Source: Xanthomonas sp. DAR 35659 (GTDB lineage: Bacteria; Pseudomonadota; Gammaproteobacteria; Xanthomonadales; Xanthomonadaceae). Taken from it: DNA of 64,000 nucleotides. Both the position numbers and the translations under genes were made by a program. This document shows, piece after piece, positions 1-7,072 of this stretch (positions are counted from its first letter, which is position 1; each line of letters opens with the position of its first letter). The stretch covers positions 3,462,001 to 3,526,000 of the forward strand of contig NZ_CP162488.1 in the NCBI RefSeq assembly GCF_041242975.1, read 5' to 3'. The notes beneath the pieces were generated by a model that saw only the letters and a list, made by a program, of their open reading frames with translations, was not told where the DNA came from and ran no database searches.

Positions 1-188
1 AGGGTCTGCAGCATCCGATTGAACGTGTTGTGGCGGTGCTCGATCTCCCACTCTTCGCGCCCGACGAACGGCAAGCCTCCCAGATGCCAGGTCAACATGA
101 AGTCTCCCCCCGTCGTCTTGAGCACCGAAGGCGCCACATGCGTGGAGAGGGAAATGAACTCACTGATCGAGGTGTCTGGGATGAACAT
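1..188 (-). CDS. virB4: VirB4 ATPase of the type IV secretion system, N-terminal part only
   Basis: Sixty-two codons are present; the gene runs off the left edge. The visible N-terminus (starting MFIPDTSISEF, with THVAP and GGDFMLTWHLGGLPF further on) matches the CagE/TrbE/VirB4 N-terminal domain, which starts the inner-membrane ATPase that powers pilus assembly and substrate transfer with VirB11 and VirD4. The nucleotide-binding part lies outside the window. Start: the only in-frame initiation codon nearby is the ATG at 188, which has no obvious Shine-Dalgarno. It lies downstream of virB3 after an unusually long gap that contains a strong hairpin. Confidence 0.8.
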   Translation of the reverse strand, partial: MFIPDTSISEFISLSTHVAPSVLKTTGGDFMLTWHLGGLPFVGREEWEIEHRHNTFNRMLQT

Positions 189-294
189 AGTGGGATGACG
201 TTGAATCCATTTCCTGTTGCCAAGGCCCGGCTCGGACGAGTCGGGAACAGTCGAACAATACAAGCCTACGCGCTGGCTGAGCCAGTGCGCCGTG

Positions 295-336
295 AAAACC
301 AAACAACCCCATGCACGACACGCGTCGTGCATGGGG
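295..336 (-). terminator. Hairpin with T-rich tail between virB3 and virB4 (terminator or attenuator)
   Basis: A perfect 13-bp inverted repeat, CCCCATGCACGAC / GTCGTGCATGGGG, with a 4-nt loop occupies 307-336; one more A-T pair extends it. Read on the minus strand, the direction of the virB genes, it is followed by TTGTTTGGTTTT. That is the layout of an intrinsic terminator, yet it sits inside what should be one operon. It may attenuate virB4 and downstream genes, or stabilise the 3' end of the upstream message. Confidence 0.6.
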
Positions 337-359
337 TCGAGGACATCCGCCAATCCCGG

Positions 360-671
360 TCAGCGCTTGGCGCCGGGCACTTCCTTGCGGTACTCGTTGG
401 GAGAAAACACCCACATACCCGAGTAGCGCTGCAGGTTGCGCACGCGCATCCTGACCATCCAGCGCAACCCCAGCATCCTGAAGATCATCTCGTCCCGCTT
501 GGTCATCTGCTGCATGATGAAAACGATCACCGGGATCAGCAGCAGGAACCAAAAATTGAAATAGATACTCAACAGGAAGCCGCCGCCCGCCCCGACGAAA
601 AATGGGATGTAGGGCACCCCAAAGAACATTGGTGGCCGCGTGCAGCCGCGGAAGAGCACGTTCTTATGCAT
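360..671 (-). CDS. virB3: VirB3, inner-membrane T4SS protein
   Basis: A 103-residue protein of typical VirB3 size. The N-terminus (LFRGCTRPPMFFGVPYIPFF) is the VirB3 signature, followed by hydrophobic stretches at about residues 22-52 that form the membrane anchor and a basic cytoplasmic C-terminus. VirB3 docks on VirB4 in the inner-membrane platform of the secretion machine. The start overlaps the end of virB2 by 8 bases, so the two are translationally coupled. It is followed by 171 non-coding bases before virB4. Confidence 0.92.
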   Translation of the reverse strand: MHKNVLFRGCTRPPMFFGVPYIPFFVGAGGGFLLSIYFNFWFLLLIPVIVFIMQQMTKRDEMIFRMLGLRWMVRMRVRNLQRYSGMWVFSPNEYRKEVPGAKR

Positions 672-1074
672 ATTGCATGGCGTGCTGAACGAAATTGATG
701 CCCGCGGTGCAAGCGGTCTGGCCGGTATCGCCGATCAGCATCTTGGCGAGCTGGCCGGCGGCGCCAATCAACACGCCACCAAGCAAGACCGGGGTGACTT
801 CGGAAACGCGCTTGTGCGCGAACGCGATCTGGTAGCCAGCGAAGACGACGGCGATGGTGACAACGACAACCGATGCCATGTTGAGAATGTTGTTGGTCTT
901 ACCCAGGAAGCCGCACACCTTGTCATTGGTTCCGGCATAGCCCCCGTCCCCGCCGGGGTTGGTGGCCATCGCCGCACCACAGGCCAGCACGGCCGCGGTG
1001 AAGAGAAGGGCTTGCAATGCGGCCTTGCCGACCACCTTGGCATTCCCGGCGACTTCATTTTTCTTGTGCATCAT
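664..1074 (-). CDS. virB2: VirB2 major pilin of the T4SS
   Basis: A 136-residue pro-pilin. A long signal peptide ends near residue 37 (CGAAMA, then TNPGG). Two hydrophobic helices follow, at about 66-86 and 93-112, joined by a short polar loop with Lys-Arg (FAHKRVSE), the hairpin fold of VirB2 pilins. Two cysteines in the mature part, in KVCGFL and TACTAG, could form a disulfide. Two adjacent ATG codons are possible starts. The gene lies between virB1 and virB3 and overlaps virB3 by 8 bases. Confidence 0.92.
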   Translation of the reverse strand: MMHKKNEVAGNAKVVGKAALQALLFTAAVLACGAAMATNPGGDGGYAGTNDKVCGFLGKTNNILNMASVVVVTIAVVFAGYQIAFAHKRVSEVTPVLLGGVLIGAAGQLAKMLIGDTGQTACTAGINFVQHAMQYA

Positions 1075-1143
1075 GGCGTATCTCCTGATTTGGAACAGAG
1101 GGATGATCAGATACCATTTACATGGCAGGACTGCTGCAACCGG

Positions 1144-2016
1144 CTAGAACACGAAAGCTCCGTCGCCAGGGGGAGGCGGCGGAAGGTTGGAGCCGGTAAC
1201 TACCGCTCCGGCGACGGGTTGTGGCCCTGCCGCAGAAGCGCGCGAAGCTGGATCGGCTCCGCCACCAGCAGGCACGGCCACTCCTTTGCCCCCGCCTGTC
1301 GGTCGTATGAGATAGAGATCTGACCTGCCTGCCTGCGACGCGACGGCAGGACTACCGCCACCCGGTTGCGTTGCCGCAACTGCGTCGCCTTGATAAGACA
1401 TGGAAGGCGCAGGCTGCGCGACTGGTCTGTTCGCGATGCGACTGTTCGACTCGATTCGCCGGGATACGACCGAATCGAGTTCGCGTACCAGCGCTGCTTT
1501 TGCCGTGTCCGCAACAGCCCTGCGCACACCGGGCGCAGCCAGGGGAATCGCACCGGCGGGAACCTCTACCTGCTGCGCCCGTCCCTGGTTGATGGACGCA
1601 TAGATCTTCTGCACGTAACCGTGCTTGAAGCCGGTCTCGAAATTTCCGGAGTAGTAGCAACTAAAGGACTTTCCCCAATTGCCACCGGAACGGCTATAGC
1701 ATTCCGCGAGAATCCTGGAGGCCGCCTGCAGGTTCGGGCAGGTGTTGAATGCCTTTTCGTACGAGTCGAGCCCGTACTTCACCAGGTTGTAGCGATTCAC
1801 CTGGCCCAGACCGAGCGAGAAATTGTAGCCCTTCTGCTCCAGCATCCGCGCCGTGGCGACGGCTTCGGAAATGTTCTGCGGTTGCCGCACCAGGCGGCCG
1901 CCGACCACGCCGATTGCAAAAGGATTGTGCGAAGACTCAACGCGCACGACGTGCTGCATCACTTCAGCCGGAACCGCCATTTCAGGACAGCTCAGTAGTT
2001 CCATGCCTGGCAACAT
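1144..2016 (-). CDS. virB1: VirB1 lytic transglycosylase of the T4SS
   Basis: A 290-residue peptidoglycan-cleaving enzyme that opens the wall for the secretion channel. Residues 14-140 form an SLT domain: the catalytic Glu is E27 in RVESSHNPFAIG, and GLGQVNRYN and CYYSGN follow. The C-terminal half is low-complexity, rich in Ala, Pro and Gly, and ends PPPPPGDGAFVF. The start has a good Shine-Dalgarno (AGGAGG) about 8 bases upstream. No clear signal peptide is visible, so the export route is unclear. The 136-bp gap to virB11 upstream is larger than elsewhere in the cluster. Confidence 0.9.
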   Translation of the reverse strand: MLPGMELLSCPEMAVPAEVMQHVVRVESSHNPFAIGVVGGRLVRQPQNISEAVATARMLEQKGYNFSLGLGQVNRYNLVKYGLDSYEKAFNTCPNLQAASRILAECYSRSGGNWGKSFSCYYSGNFETGFKHGYVQKIYASINQGRAQQVEVPAGAIPLAAPGVRRAVADTAKAALVRELDSVVSRRIESNSRIANRPVAQPAPSMSYQGDAVAATQPGGGSPAVASQAGRSDLYLIRPTGGGKGVAVPAGGGADPASRASAAGPQPVAGAVVTGSNLPPPPPGDGAFVF

Positions 2017-2152
2017 GCCGCAGTTCCTCCTAAGTGCATCGACCCTGCCGAGCTACCGCTTGGCGAGTCGCATATGGCGCAAAACAATCGTGTTCGAAGT
2101 GAAAAACAAAGTCAATCAACGACGGCGCAGGCGATCACCTTGGTGAACATAT

Positions 2153-3196
2153 TCAGTGACCACCATGGAGCGTCCGCTCCGGATCGAAATCGATGCCGGT
2201 GATGTAGCGACGGCCGGCATGCGACTTGATGTGCACCACGATATCGATGGTCATCATCAACAAGCGTTTGATGACCGCGAATTCCAGGCCGGAGCCTTCC
2301 GCGGAAGCCTTCACCATCAGCGCCAACTGGTCCCAGGTCTGACCGATGCTGCCAGCGTGGCAACTGGTGATGGACCCGGGATGGCCCGAAGCGCAGTTTC
2401 GGATGAAATAGAAGGATTCATCGCCGCGCAACTCCGCCAGAATGATCCGGTCCGGCTTCATGCGCAGGCATGCCTCCATGCAGCTCTTGGCGGTCACGTT
2501 GCTCGTACTTTGTCCACCTTTCGAATAGAGCAAATGCACGGAATTGGGCTGGCTGATGAAAAGCTCGCGTGCATCCTCGATCGTGACCAGCCGTTCCTCG
2601 TTGGGAATATGATTCACCAACGACTTCATGAAGGTGGTCTTGCCGCTGCCCGTGGCGCCGGCGACCACGACGTTCTTCTTGAACAGCACGGCCTTCTTGA
2701 AGAACTCCGCGTAGTTGCGCTCGCGCCGCAACTCCAGCAACTCGCGATCCTGTTCGCTGACTCCCGCGACCTCCTCCAGGATTTCCTGGAAAAAGCCGTC
2801 CTCCTTGTACTGCTCCAGCGTCTTGGTGTGCTTGGACGGCAAGCGGATGGTGATCGACACCTTGCCTGCATCGCAGGCTGGCGGAATCACGAACTGCGCG
2901 CGCTGCCCGGTCGGGAAGGTCAGCGACACCACCGGATCGGTATCGGTGATGCGCTGCCCGGTATTGCTCTCATTGACCACGGCGGTGCAGAACTGGCGCG
3001 CCCGATCGAACGTCAACGACGGGATATCCATCTTCTGCCAGCCGCGCAGCGTCTCCAGGTACAACTCGCCCGGACGGTTGATGCAGATTTCCGTCACTTC
3101 CGGCGAATTCAGATAATCCAGGATGCCCAGCACGGAGTACTGGTAATCCAGGAAATCGCTGGAGATCTGCGCGGTGGGAGAGTCGTCGAGGGTCAC
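2153..3196 (-). CDS. virB11: VirB11 hexameric traffic ATPase
   Basis: A 347-residue cytoplasmic AAA+-like secretion ATPase that switches the T4SS between pilus assembly and substrate transfer by acting with VirB4 and VirD4. It has the full set of family motifs: Walker A GATGSGKT at 180-187, Asp-box VTIEDARE at about 204-211, Walker B RIILAELRGDE at 250-260 and His-box GHPGSITSCHAGS at 271-283. The N-terminal domain (1-150) is typical. It lies 18 bases downstream of virB10. Confidence 0.95.
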   Translation of the reverse strand: MTLDDSPTAQISSDFLDYQYSVLGILDYLNSPEVTEICINRPGELYLETLRGWQKMDIPSLTFDRARQFCTAVVNESNTGQRITDTDPVVSLTFPTGQRAQFVIPPACDAGKVSITIRLPSKHTKTLEQYKEDGFFQEILEEVAGVSEQDRELLELRRERNYAEFFKKAVLFKKNVVVAGATGSGKTTFMKSLVNHIPNEERLVTIEDARELFISQPNSVHLLYSKGGQSTSNVTAKSCMEACLRMKPDRIILAELRGDESFYFIRNCASGHPGSITSCHAGSIGQTWDQLALMVKASAEGSGLEFAVIKRLLMMTIDIVVHIKSHAGRRYITGIDFDPERTLHGGH

Positions 3197-3214
3197 GGTG
3201 CGGTCTCTACGTCA

Positions 3215-4417
3215 TCAACGAGGCAACACAGCACTGAAATCGACGTCCTTGGCCACATAGACGTTGACCACGGTGCCTTGATTGATGGTCACGGTGGCCG
3301 GACGGCGACGCTCCAGAGCCTGGTCCGCGAGCCGCTGGACGGCCTGCGCGGTATTGCTCTCGAACGGCTGCTCGGTCACCAGGCCGGAATTGAGTCCGAC
3401 GGTGGTGGTCTCCGGCCCATTCTTGGCCGCCGCCCACTTGAACGCGTCACTGAGCATGCTGATCATCAGCGCGGACGAGATCCGACTCGCCCAATGCGCG
3501 TTGTACTGGCCAGGATGGCCGGCGCTACCCAGGTTGTCGATGCCGGGACCCATCAGATTCACATCGATACCCGTCGGCGTGGTGATGCGATCCCAGATCA
3601 CCTGCATCCGCGGCCCGGTCGGCTCCACGGCATTGTACTGACCAAGCACCTTCGAGCCCTTCGGCAGCAGCAGGCGCCTGCCGTTGATGGAGTAGACCGG
3701 CTCCGTGATGATGCAGGAGGTGAAACCCGGGAAATCGGTGATGATCCGCGTCTCCAGCACGCAGCGGATGTAGGTGCCGCGCACCAGCAGGCCGTCCGGG
3801 TTGGCGATCGGCTTCGCCGAGGTTTGCTGTTCTTCCTGCCCGGGACCAGCAGCTTGCTGCTGTCCCGGCAGCAGACCGGCAATACCGCCACCCTGCTGGC
3901 CGTCGGCCGAGGCAGGATCGTCCGTCGCGCCCCCCATCCGGCGCTCCAGCAGCGAAGGGCCACGCGGCTGCTGCTGCGCAGGCGGCGCCATAGCGATGTC
4001 GTTACCGGACGAGGGGGGCTGCATCGGCGGCAGGGTCGGCGGCTGCTCCAGTTGCACTGGTTCGGCCGTCTGGCTCGTCGGAGGGGCGACCGCGGTCTGC
4101 GGCAACGCCGGCGCGACGACTGCCTCCTGCTTCGGCTTCGGCGGCGGATCCTTGGAATCGTTGCCGCTGACCAGCCAGAAAATCGCCAGAATCAGCAACA
4201 GCGCAATACCCGCCAGGAACACCAGCGCCTTGCGGTTGAGCTTCTGCAGGTCATTGGAGCGCAGCACCGGTTCGCCGGCATCGAGATCCGGTTCGGCGGA
4301 TTGGCGCTGGCGAGCGAAATAGGGATTTTCCTTGCCGGCGTCGCCCGCTTGCGGCGAACGCGGCTGACCCTGCTCGTAGCCGTTATTTTCGTCAGACGGA
4401 GGTATGTTCGAGTTCAC
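3215..4417 (-). CDS. virB10: VirB10 core-complex protein
   Basis: A 400-residue protein that spans both membranes and senses ATP energy to gate the channel. It has a cytoplasmic N-terminus (1-62), one membrane helix (about 64-84, VFLAGIALLLILAIFWLV), a Pro/Gln-rich periplasmic linker (90-175) and a C-terminal TrbI-type beta-barrel domain from about 200. That domain includes the outer-membrane antenna (HWASRISSALMISMLSDAF). The first four bases overlap the virB9 stop, so the pair is translationally coupled. Confidence 0.95.
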   Translation of the reverse strand: MNSNIPPSDENNGYEQGQPRSPQAGDAGKENPYFARQRQSAEPDLDAGEPVLRSNDLQKLNRKALVFLAGIALLLILAIFWLVSGNDSKDPPPKPKQEAVVAPALPQTAVAPPTSQTAEPVQLEQPPTLPPMQPPSSGNDIAMAPPAQQQPRGPSLLERRMGGATDDPASADGQQGGGIAGLLPGQQQAAGPGQEEQQTSAKPIANPDGLLVRGTYIRCVLETRIITDFPGFTSCIITEPVYSINGRRLLLPKGSKVLGQYNAVEPTGPRMQVIWDRITTPTGIDVNLMGPGIDNLGSAGHPGQYNAHWASRISSALMISMLSDAFKWAAAKNGPETTTVGLNSGLVTEQPFESNTAQAVQRLADQALERRRPATVTINQGTVVNVYVAKDVDFSAVLPR

Positions 4418-5175
4418 TTTTGCTTATTCCTACGCAAGCCGACAACATTCTTGCCGTGGCGGACAACCAGGAAAGGATAGGTCCCATGCACGATCAGGGT
4501 ATTGCCCTCGACCGTGGTGTTGACCAGAAAATCCTCGTCGTTTTCCTTCTCGCGACCGAACACGGCCGGGAAATTGCCCGTCGGAAAGCGGGTCAGGTCC
4601 ATTTTAATGTAAGTGAATTTGCCATCATCGTAGACACTGCTCGGCACGATCCATGGCTGCTTCGAACGGGTCGAATAGTCATAGTCGAAATAGTAATGAC
4701 GATCCTTGGACAGCCGGGTGTCGAGCTGGGACTCGTCCTTCACCTCCTCGCTGGCCGCCGCGAAGCTGGTGTCCTTGGGATAGGTAAAGGCCACCTTGTA
4801 CTGCACGCCGGCCTGCTTGGCCTGCTCCAGCCGTTGCCAATCCGTGGCGACCACCTTCAATTCCAGAATATAGGAATGCGTCGCCGTGCGGATCATCATG
4901 TTGGTGTCGACGTCGACGTTCTTCGGCTTCAGATAGAAGACGTTCTCGCGCCGACTCAACTCCCAGCCACTGCTGAAGCCGGTGCTGTAGTCGAGGATCT
5001 TTTCGTTCGGGCTGAGTTCGACCTGCGTGGTGATGCCGAGGCCGGTCCGTACCTGATAGATCTTGTCAGGCTCGTACTCGTACTGCTGGACCACCTGCGC
5101 CGAGGCATGCGGCGCGAACAAGGCCAGTGCCAGCATCGCGGCACACGCCGAACCGGTTTTCGTCATGAAACTCAT
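4414..5175 (-). CDS. virB9: VirB9 outer-membrane core-complex protein
   Basis: A 253-residue periplasmic protein with a signal peptide (cleavage near residue 26, ASA/QVV) and a VirB9/TrbG/CagX fold. The C-terminal domain includes YYFDYDYSTRS and WIVPSSVYDDGKFTYIKM, the part that packs around VirB7 and VirB10 in the 14-fold core. Its start overlaps the virB8 stop and its stop overlaps the virB10 start, each as an ATGA, so the three are made together. Confidence 0.95.
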   Translation of the reverse strand: MSFMTKTGSACAAMLALALFAPHASAQVVQQYEYEPDKIYQVRTGLGITTQVELSPNEKILDYSTGFSSGWELSRRENVFYLKPKNVDVDTNMMIRTATHSYILELKVVATDWQRLEQAKQAGVQYKVAFTYPKDTSFAAASEEVKDESQLDTRLSKDRHYYFDYDYSTRSKQPWIVPSSVYDDGKFTYIKMDLTRFPTGNFPAVFGREKENDEDFLVNTTVEGNTLIVHGTYPFLVVRHGKNVVGLRRNKQK

Positions 5176-6164
5176 CGAACGTTCGCTCCATTGCCATTGT
5201 TCTGAGGTGCAGCGTTGGGCATCGGGGGCGCGGTCACGGGCTGCGCCCCCGGATAGACAGGCGCACTACCCGGTGCAGCCGCCGGCGCCTGCTGCATGGG
5301 CATTGCGCCGTTCGCTCCGGGCGCCACCGGCTGGCCCGGCACCTGCTGCACAGGCACCTGTCCAGGTAACGCTTGCTGCGCAGGCGCGGCGGCCGGTACC
5401 TGCTGCTGGGGCGTGCTAGGCGGCGGCGCGGGCATCGCCGCGTAGTCGTTGTCGACGCGGTAATCGGTGACCTGGAAGCCCAGGGGATTCTCCACGCGGA
5501 GATCCTCCTTCATCACGAGGTCGGCGTTGTAACGGAAGCCCAGGATCGCGAACTTGTTGTCCAACAGCGTGGTTTGCCCGGTCTTCTTGTCGTAGATACT
5601 GCGCTGGAAGCGGACATTGGCCCCGGTATAGGGCTTGCCGTTTCCGCCCAGCAGACTGATGCTGAGGATGTTGACGCGGATGGAGCGGGCCTTGCCATAT
5701 ACGAAGAAGGGCGCGGACGGGTTGTTCGGCGCGTGCAGTGCCCTGTATTCGTTGCCTACCGCCGTGTCCGACGGCGCCATGGAAAACACCGTGTTCCAGT
5801 CGTTGAGCCCCATCATTTCGTAATCGTAGGACTCGCGAGCGGTGATGAAGCGCGCCACATTGCTGCGCGCCAAGGCCTCGCTCGCAGTGATGCTGCGCAC
5901 GGCACCGGGGTCTTTCAGCACGGAGACCGTCGACGTTCCGGTATAGGCATCGGCCATCACCAGATACGGCACCTTCTCCTTCAACGGCAGCATGTAGTAG
6001 TAACCGCCGCCCAGCAGCAAGCACAGGATGATGGCGCCGAACGCGACCCACCATGCCCGGCGTTCGCTGCGCCGGGCGAGATCAGCAATGCTGATTTCGT
6101 AGTTGACAGCCTTTGCGACCGCTTTGTTGACGCTTTCGCTCTCAACTGGTTTTTTACCGAACAT
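5172..6164 (-). CDS. virB8: VirB8 inner-membrane assembly factor with a long Pro/Gln tail
   Basis: A 330-residue protein, about 90 residues longer than usual VirB8. It has a short cytoplasmic N-terminus, one membrane helix (about 38-57) and an NTF2-like periplasmic domain to about residue 240 (for example NDWNTVFSMAPS and KFAILGFRYN). The extra part, 243-330, is almost all Pro, Gln, Ala, Gly and Val and looks disordered. VirB8 links VirB6 and the stalk proteins to the core complex. The gene overlaps virB9 by four bases and lies 62 bp after virB7. Confidence 0.93.
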   Translation of the reverse strand: MFGKKPVESESVNKAVAKAVNYEISIADLARRSERRAWWVAFGAIILCLLLGGGYYYMLPLKEKVPYLVMADAYTGTSTVSVLKDPGAVRSITASEALARSNVARFITARESYDYEMMGLNDWNTVFSMAPSDTAVGNEYRALHAPNNPSAPFFVYGKARSIRVNILSISLLGGNGKPYTGANVRFQRSIYDKKTGQTTLLDNKFAILGFRYNADLVMKEDLRVENPLGFQVTDYRVDNDYAAMPAPPPSTPQQQVPAAAPAQQALPGQVPVQQVPGQPVAPGANGAMPMQQAPAAAPGSAPVYPGAQPVTAPPMPNAAPQNNGNGANVR

Positions 6165-6226
6165 CAGACGTCACCAAGTTACGTAATGTGGCTGCGGAGG
6201 CACGCGAGCGGCCGCCGGCAGTGAAC

Positions 6227-6670
6227 TCACTTCGCGCCGCCCTCGGCGGCCGGCGCCGCGGCCCCGCTCAGCGACGACGACGGCTGCACCAGGATGCGGT
6301 TGCCCGCGGCGGACACGGTGACCCCTTCATTCGCGTAGACCAGACTGAGTTCGGCCACGGCCTGCTGGATGCTCGTGGTGTTGATCTTGGCCACCGGCGC
6401 ATACAGCGTGTAGTCGGACTGGATGCTGTAGGCCAGCTCCATGTTCGAGTCCTTGGCCCAGCGTTCCAGCATCGTCTTCAGGGTACCGTCCATCGGAATG
6501 GCCTGGTACACGTACGAGGAGTACAGCGGGATCTCCATCGTCGATTCGGAGAAGCGATTGACCGGCTTCCACCTTCCGCGGAAATCAGGCGCCGGCGAAC
6601 TCGCACAGGCGCTCAACAGCGCAACGGTGCTCAGAGTGGCGATCAGCCGAAACATATGCGTTCTTTTCAC
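6227..6670 (-). CDS. virB7: VirB7 lipoprotein with N0-like domain
   Basis: A 147-residue outer-membrane lipoprotein. The lipobox LLSAC places the lipidated Cys at 22. Next comes the short VirB7 segment that binds VirB9 (PDFRGRWKPVN, about 27-37). Residues 55-130 match the extra N0-type domain reported for the Xanthomonadaceae VirB7, with MDGTLKTMLERWAKDSN as the clearest part. Classical VirB7 is only about 45-60 residues, so the length is diagnostic of this T4SS subtype. The start shown is GTG with GAGG upstream; an ATG five codons later is a possible alternative. This is the first gene of the virB block. Confidence 0.92.
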   Translation of the reverse strand: MKRTHMFRLIATLSTVALLSACASSPAPDFRGRWKPVNRFSESTMEIPLYSSYVYQAIPMDGTLKTMLERWAKDSNMELAYSIQSDYTLYAPVAKINTTSIQQAVAELSLVYANEGVTVSAAGNRILVQPSSSLSGAAAPAAEGGAK

Positions 6671-6976
6671 GCGAGCCTCTAAATTGCGGAAACAGGTATA
6701 GAAGGGCTCCCGGCACAGGGCCGGCAGCCTGAGAATTTCGGGTTTGACCGCGGGGACGGCGCAATGCGACCCATCGCGGGCGGACGCGCTTGCTCCCTTG
6801 GCGCGCCCATCTGCGGCGCAATCATGCGTCCTGCGAGACGGCAGGCGCCCAGGGCGAGGCTTTCAGTGCTGACACATACAGAATCTTTCACAAAACTTTC
6901 CATGTCGCCCTTGCGTGCGTCGTGGACGCTACGCCCCCTGTTCCTAGTGCCAAGTGCCCCATACCAGCATCGCGAG
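6671..6976 (-). promoter_or_regulatory. Long untranslated leader of the virB7 operon, possible RsmA/CsrA target
   Basis: No gene is visible between virB7 and the candidate promoter at 6977-7005. The leader (minus strand) contains five GGA triplets, the core of RsmA/CsrA sites (plus-strand TCC at 6708, 6794, 6829, 6899 and 6942), and a small hairpin at 6710-6724 (CCGGC/GCCGG). RsmA control of the Xanthomonas citri T4SS through the virB7 leader is, as I recall it, published; that it applies here is inference. Confidence 0.35.
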
Positions 6977-7005
6977 AATGTGCCGCGTCGCCATGCCGGC
7001 GTCAA
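6977..7005 (-). promoter_or_regulatory. Candidate sigma-70 promoter for the virB7-virB operon
   Basis: On the minus strand TTGACG (7000-7005) and CACATT (6977-6982) are separated by exactly 17 bases. The -35 is strong and the -10 weak. It lies directly after the virD4 terminator and would give a leader of about 300 nt before virB7. Confidence 0.35.
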
Positions 7006-7013
7006 GCGTTTGG

Positions 7014-7041
7014 AAAAAAAACGTTCAATTCGGCCGAATTG
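7014..7041 (-). terminator. Intrinsic terminator after virD4
   Basis: The 16-bp perfect palindrome CAATTCGGCCGAATTG (7026-7041) folds as a 6-bp stem with a GGCC loop. On the minus strand it is followed by AACG and eight T residues. It lies 32 bp beyond the virD4 stop, so virD4 is probably transcribed separately from virB7 onward. Confidence 0.65.
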
Positions 7042-7072
7042 CCAATAATTTTGCAATGACCATCACACTAAC

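Noticed and set aside
2156..4480. A long plus-strand frame opposite virB11 and virB10
   Set aside because: Shadow of two certain genes; composition is not protein-like.
7026..7041. The 16-bp palindrome as an operator for virB7
   Set aside because: The eight T residues directly after it on the virD4 strand fit a terminator better.
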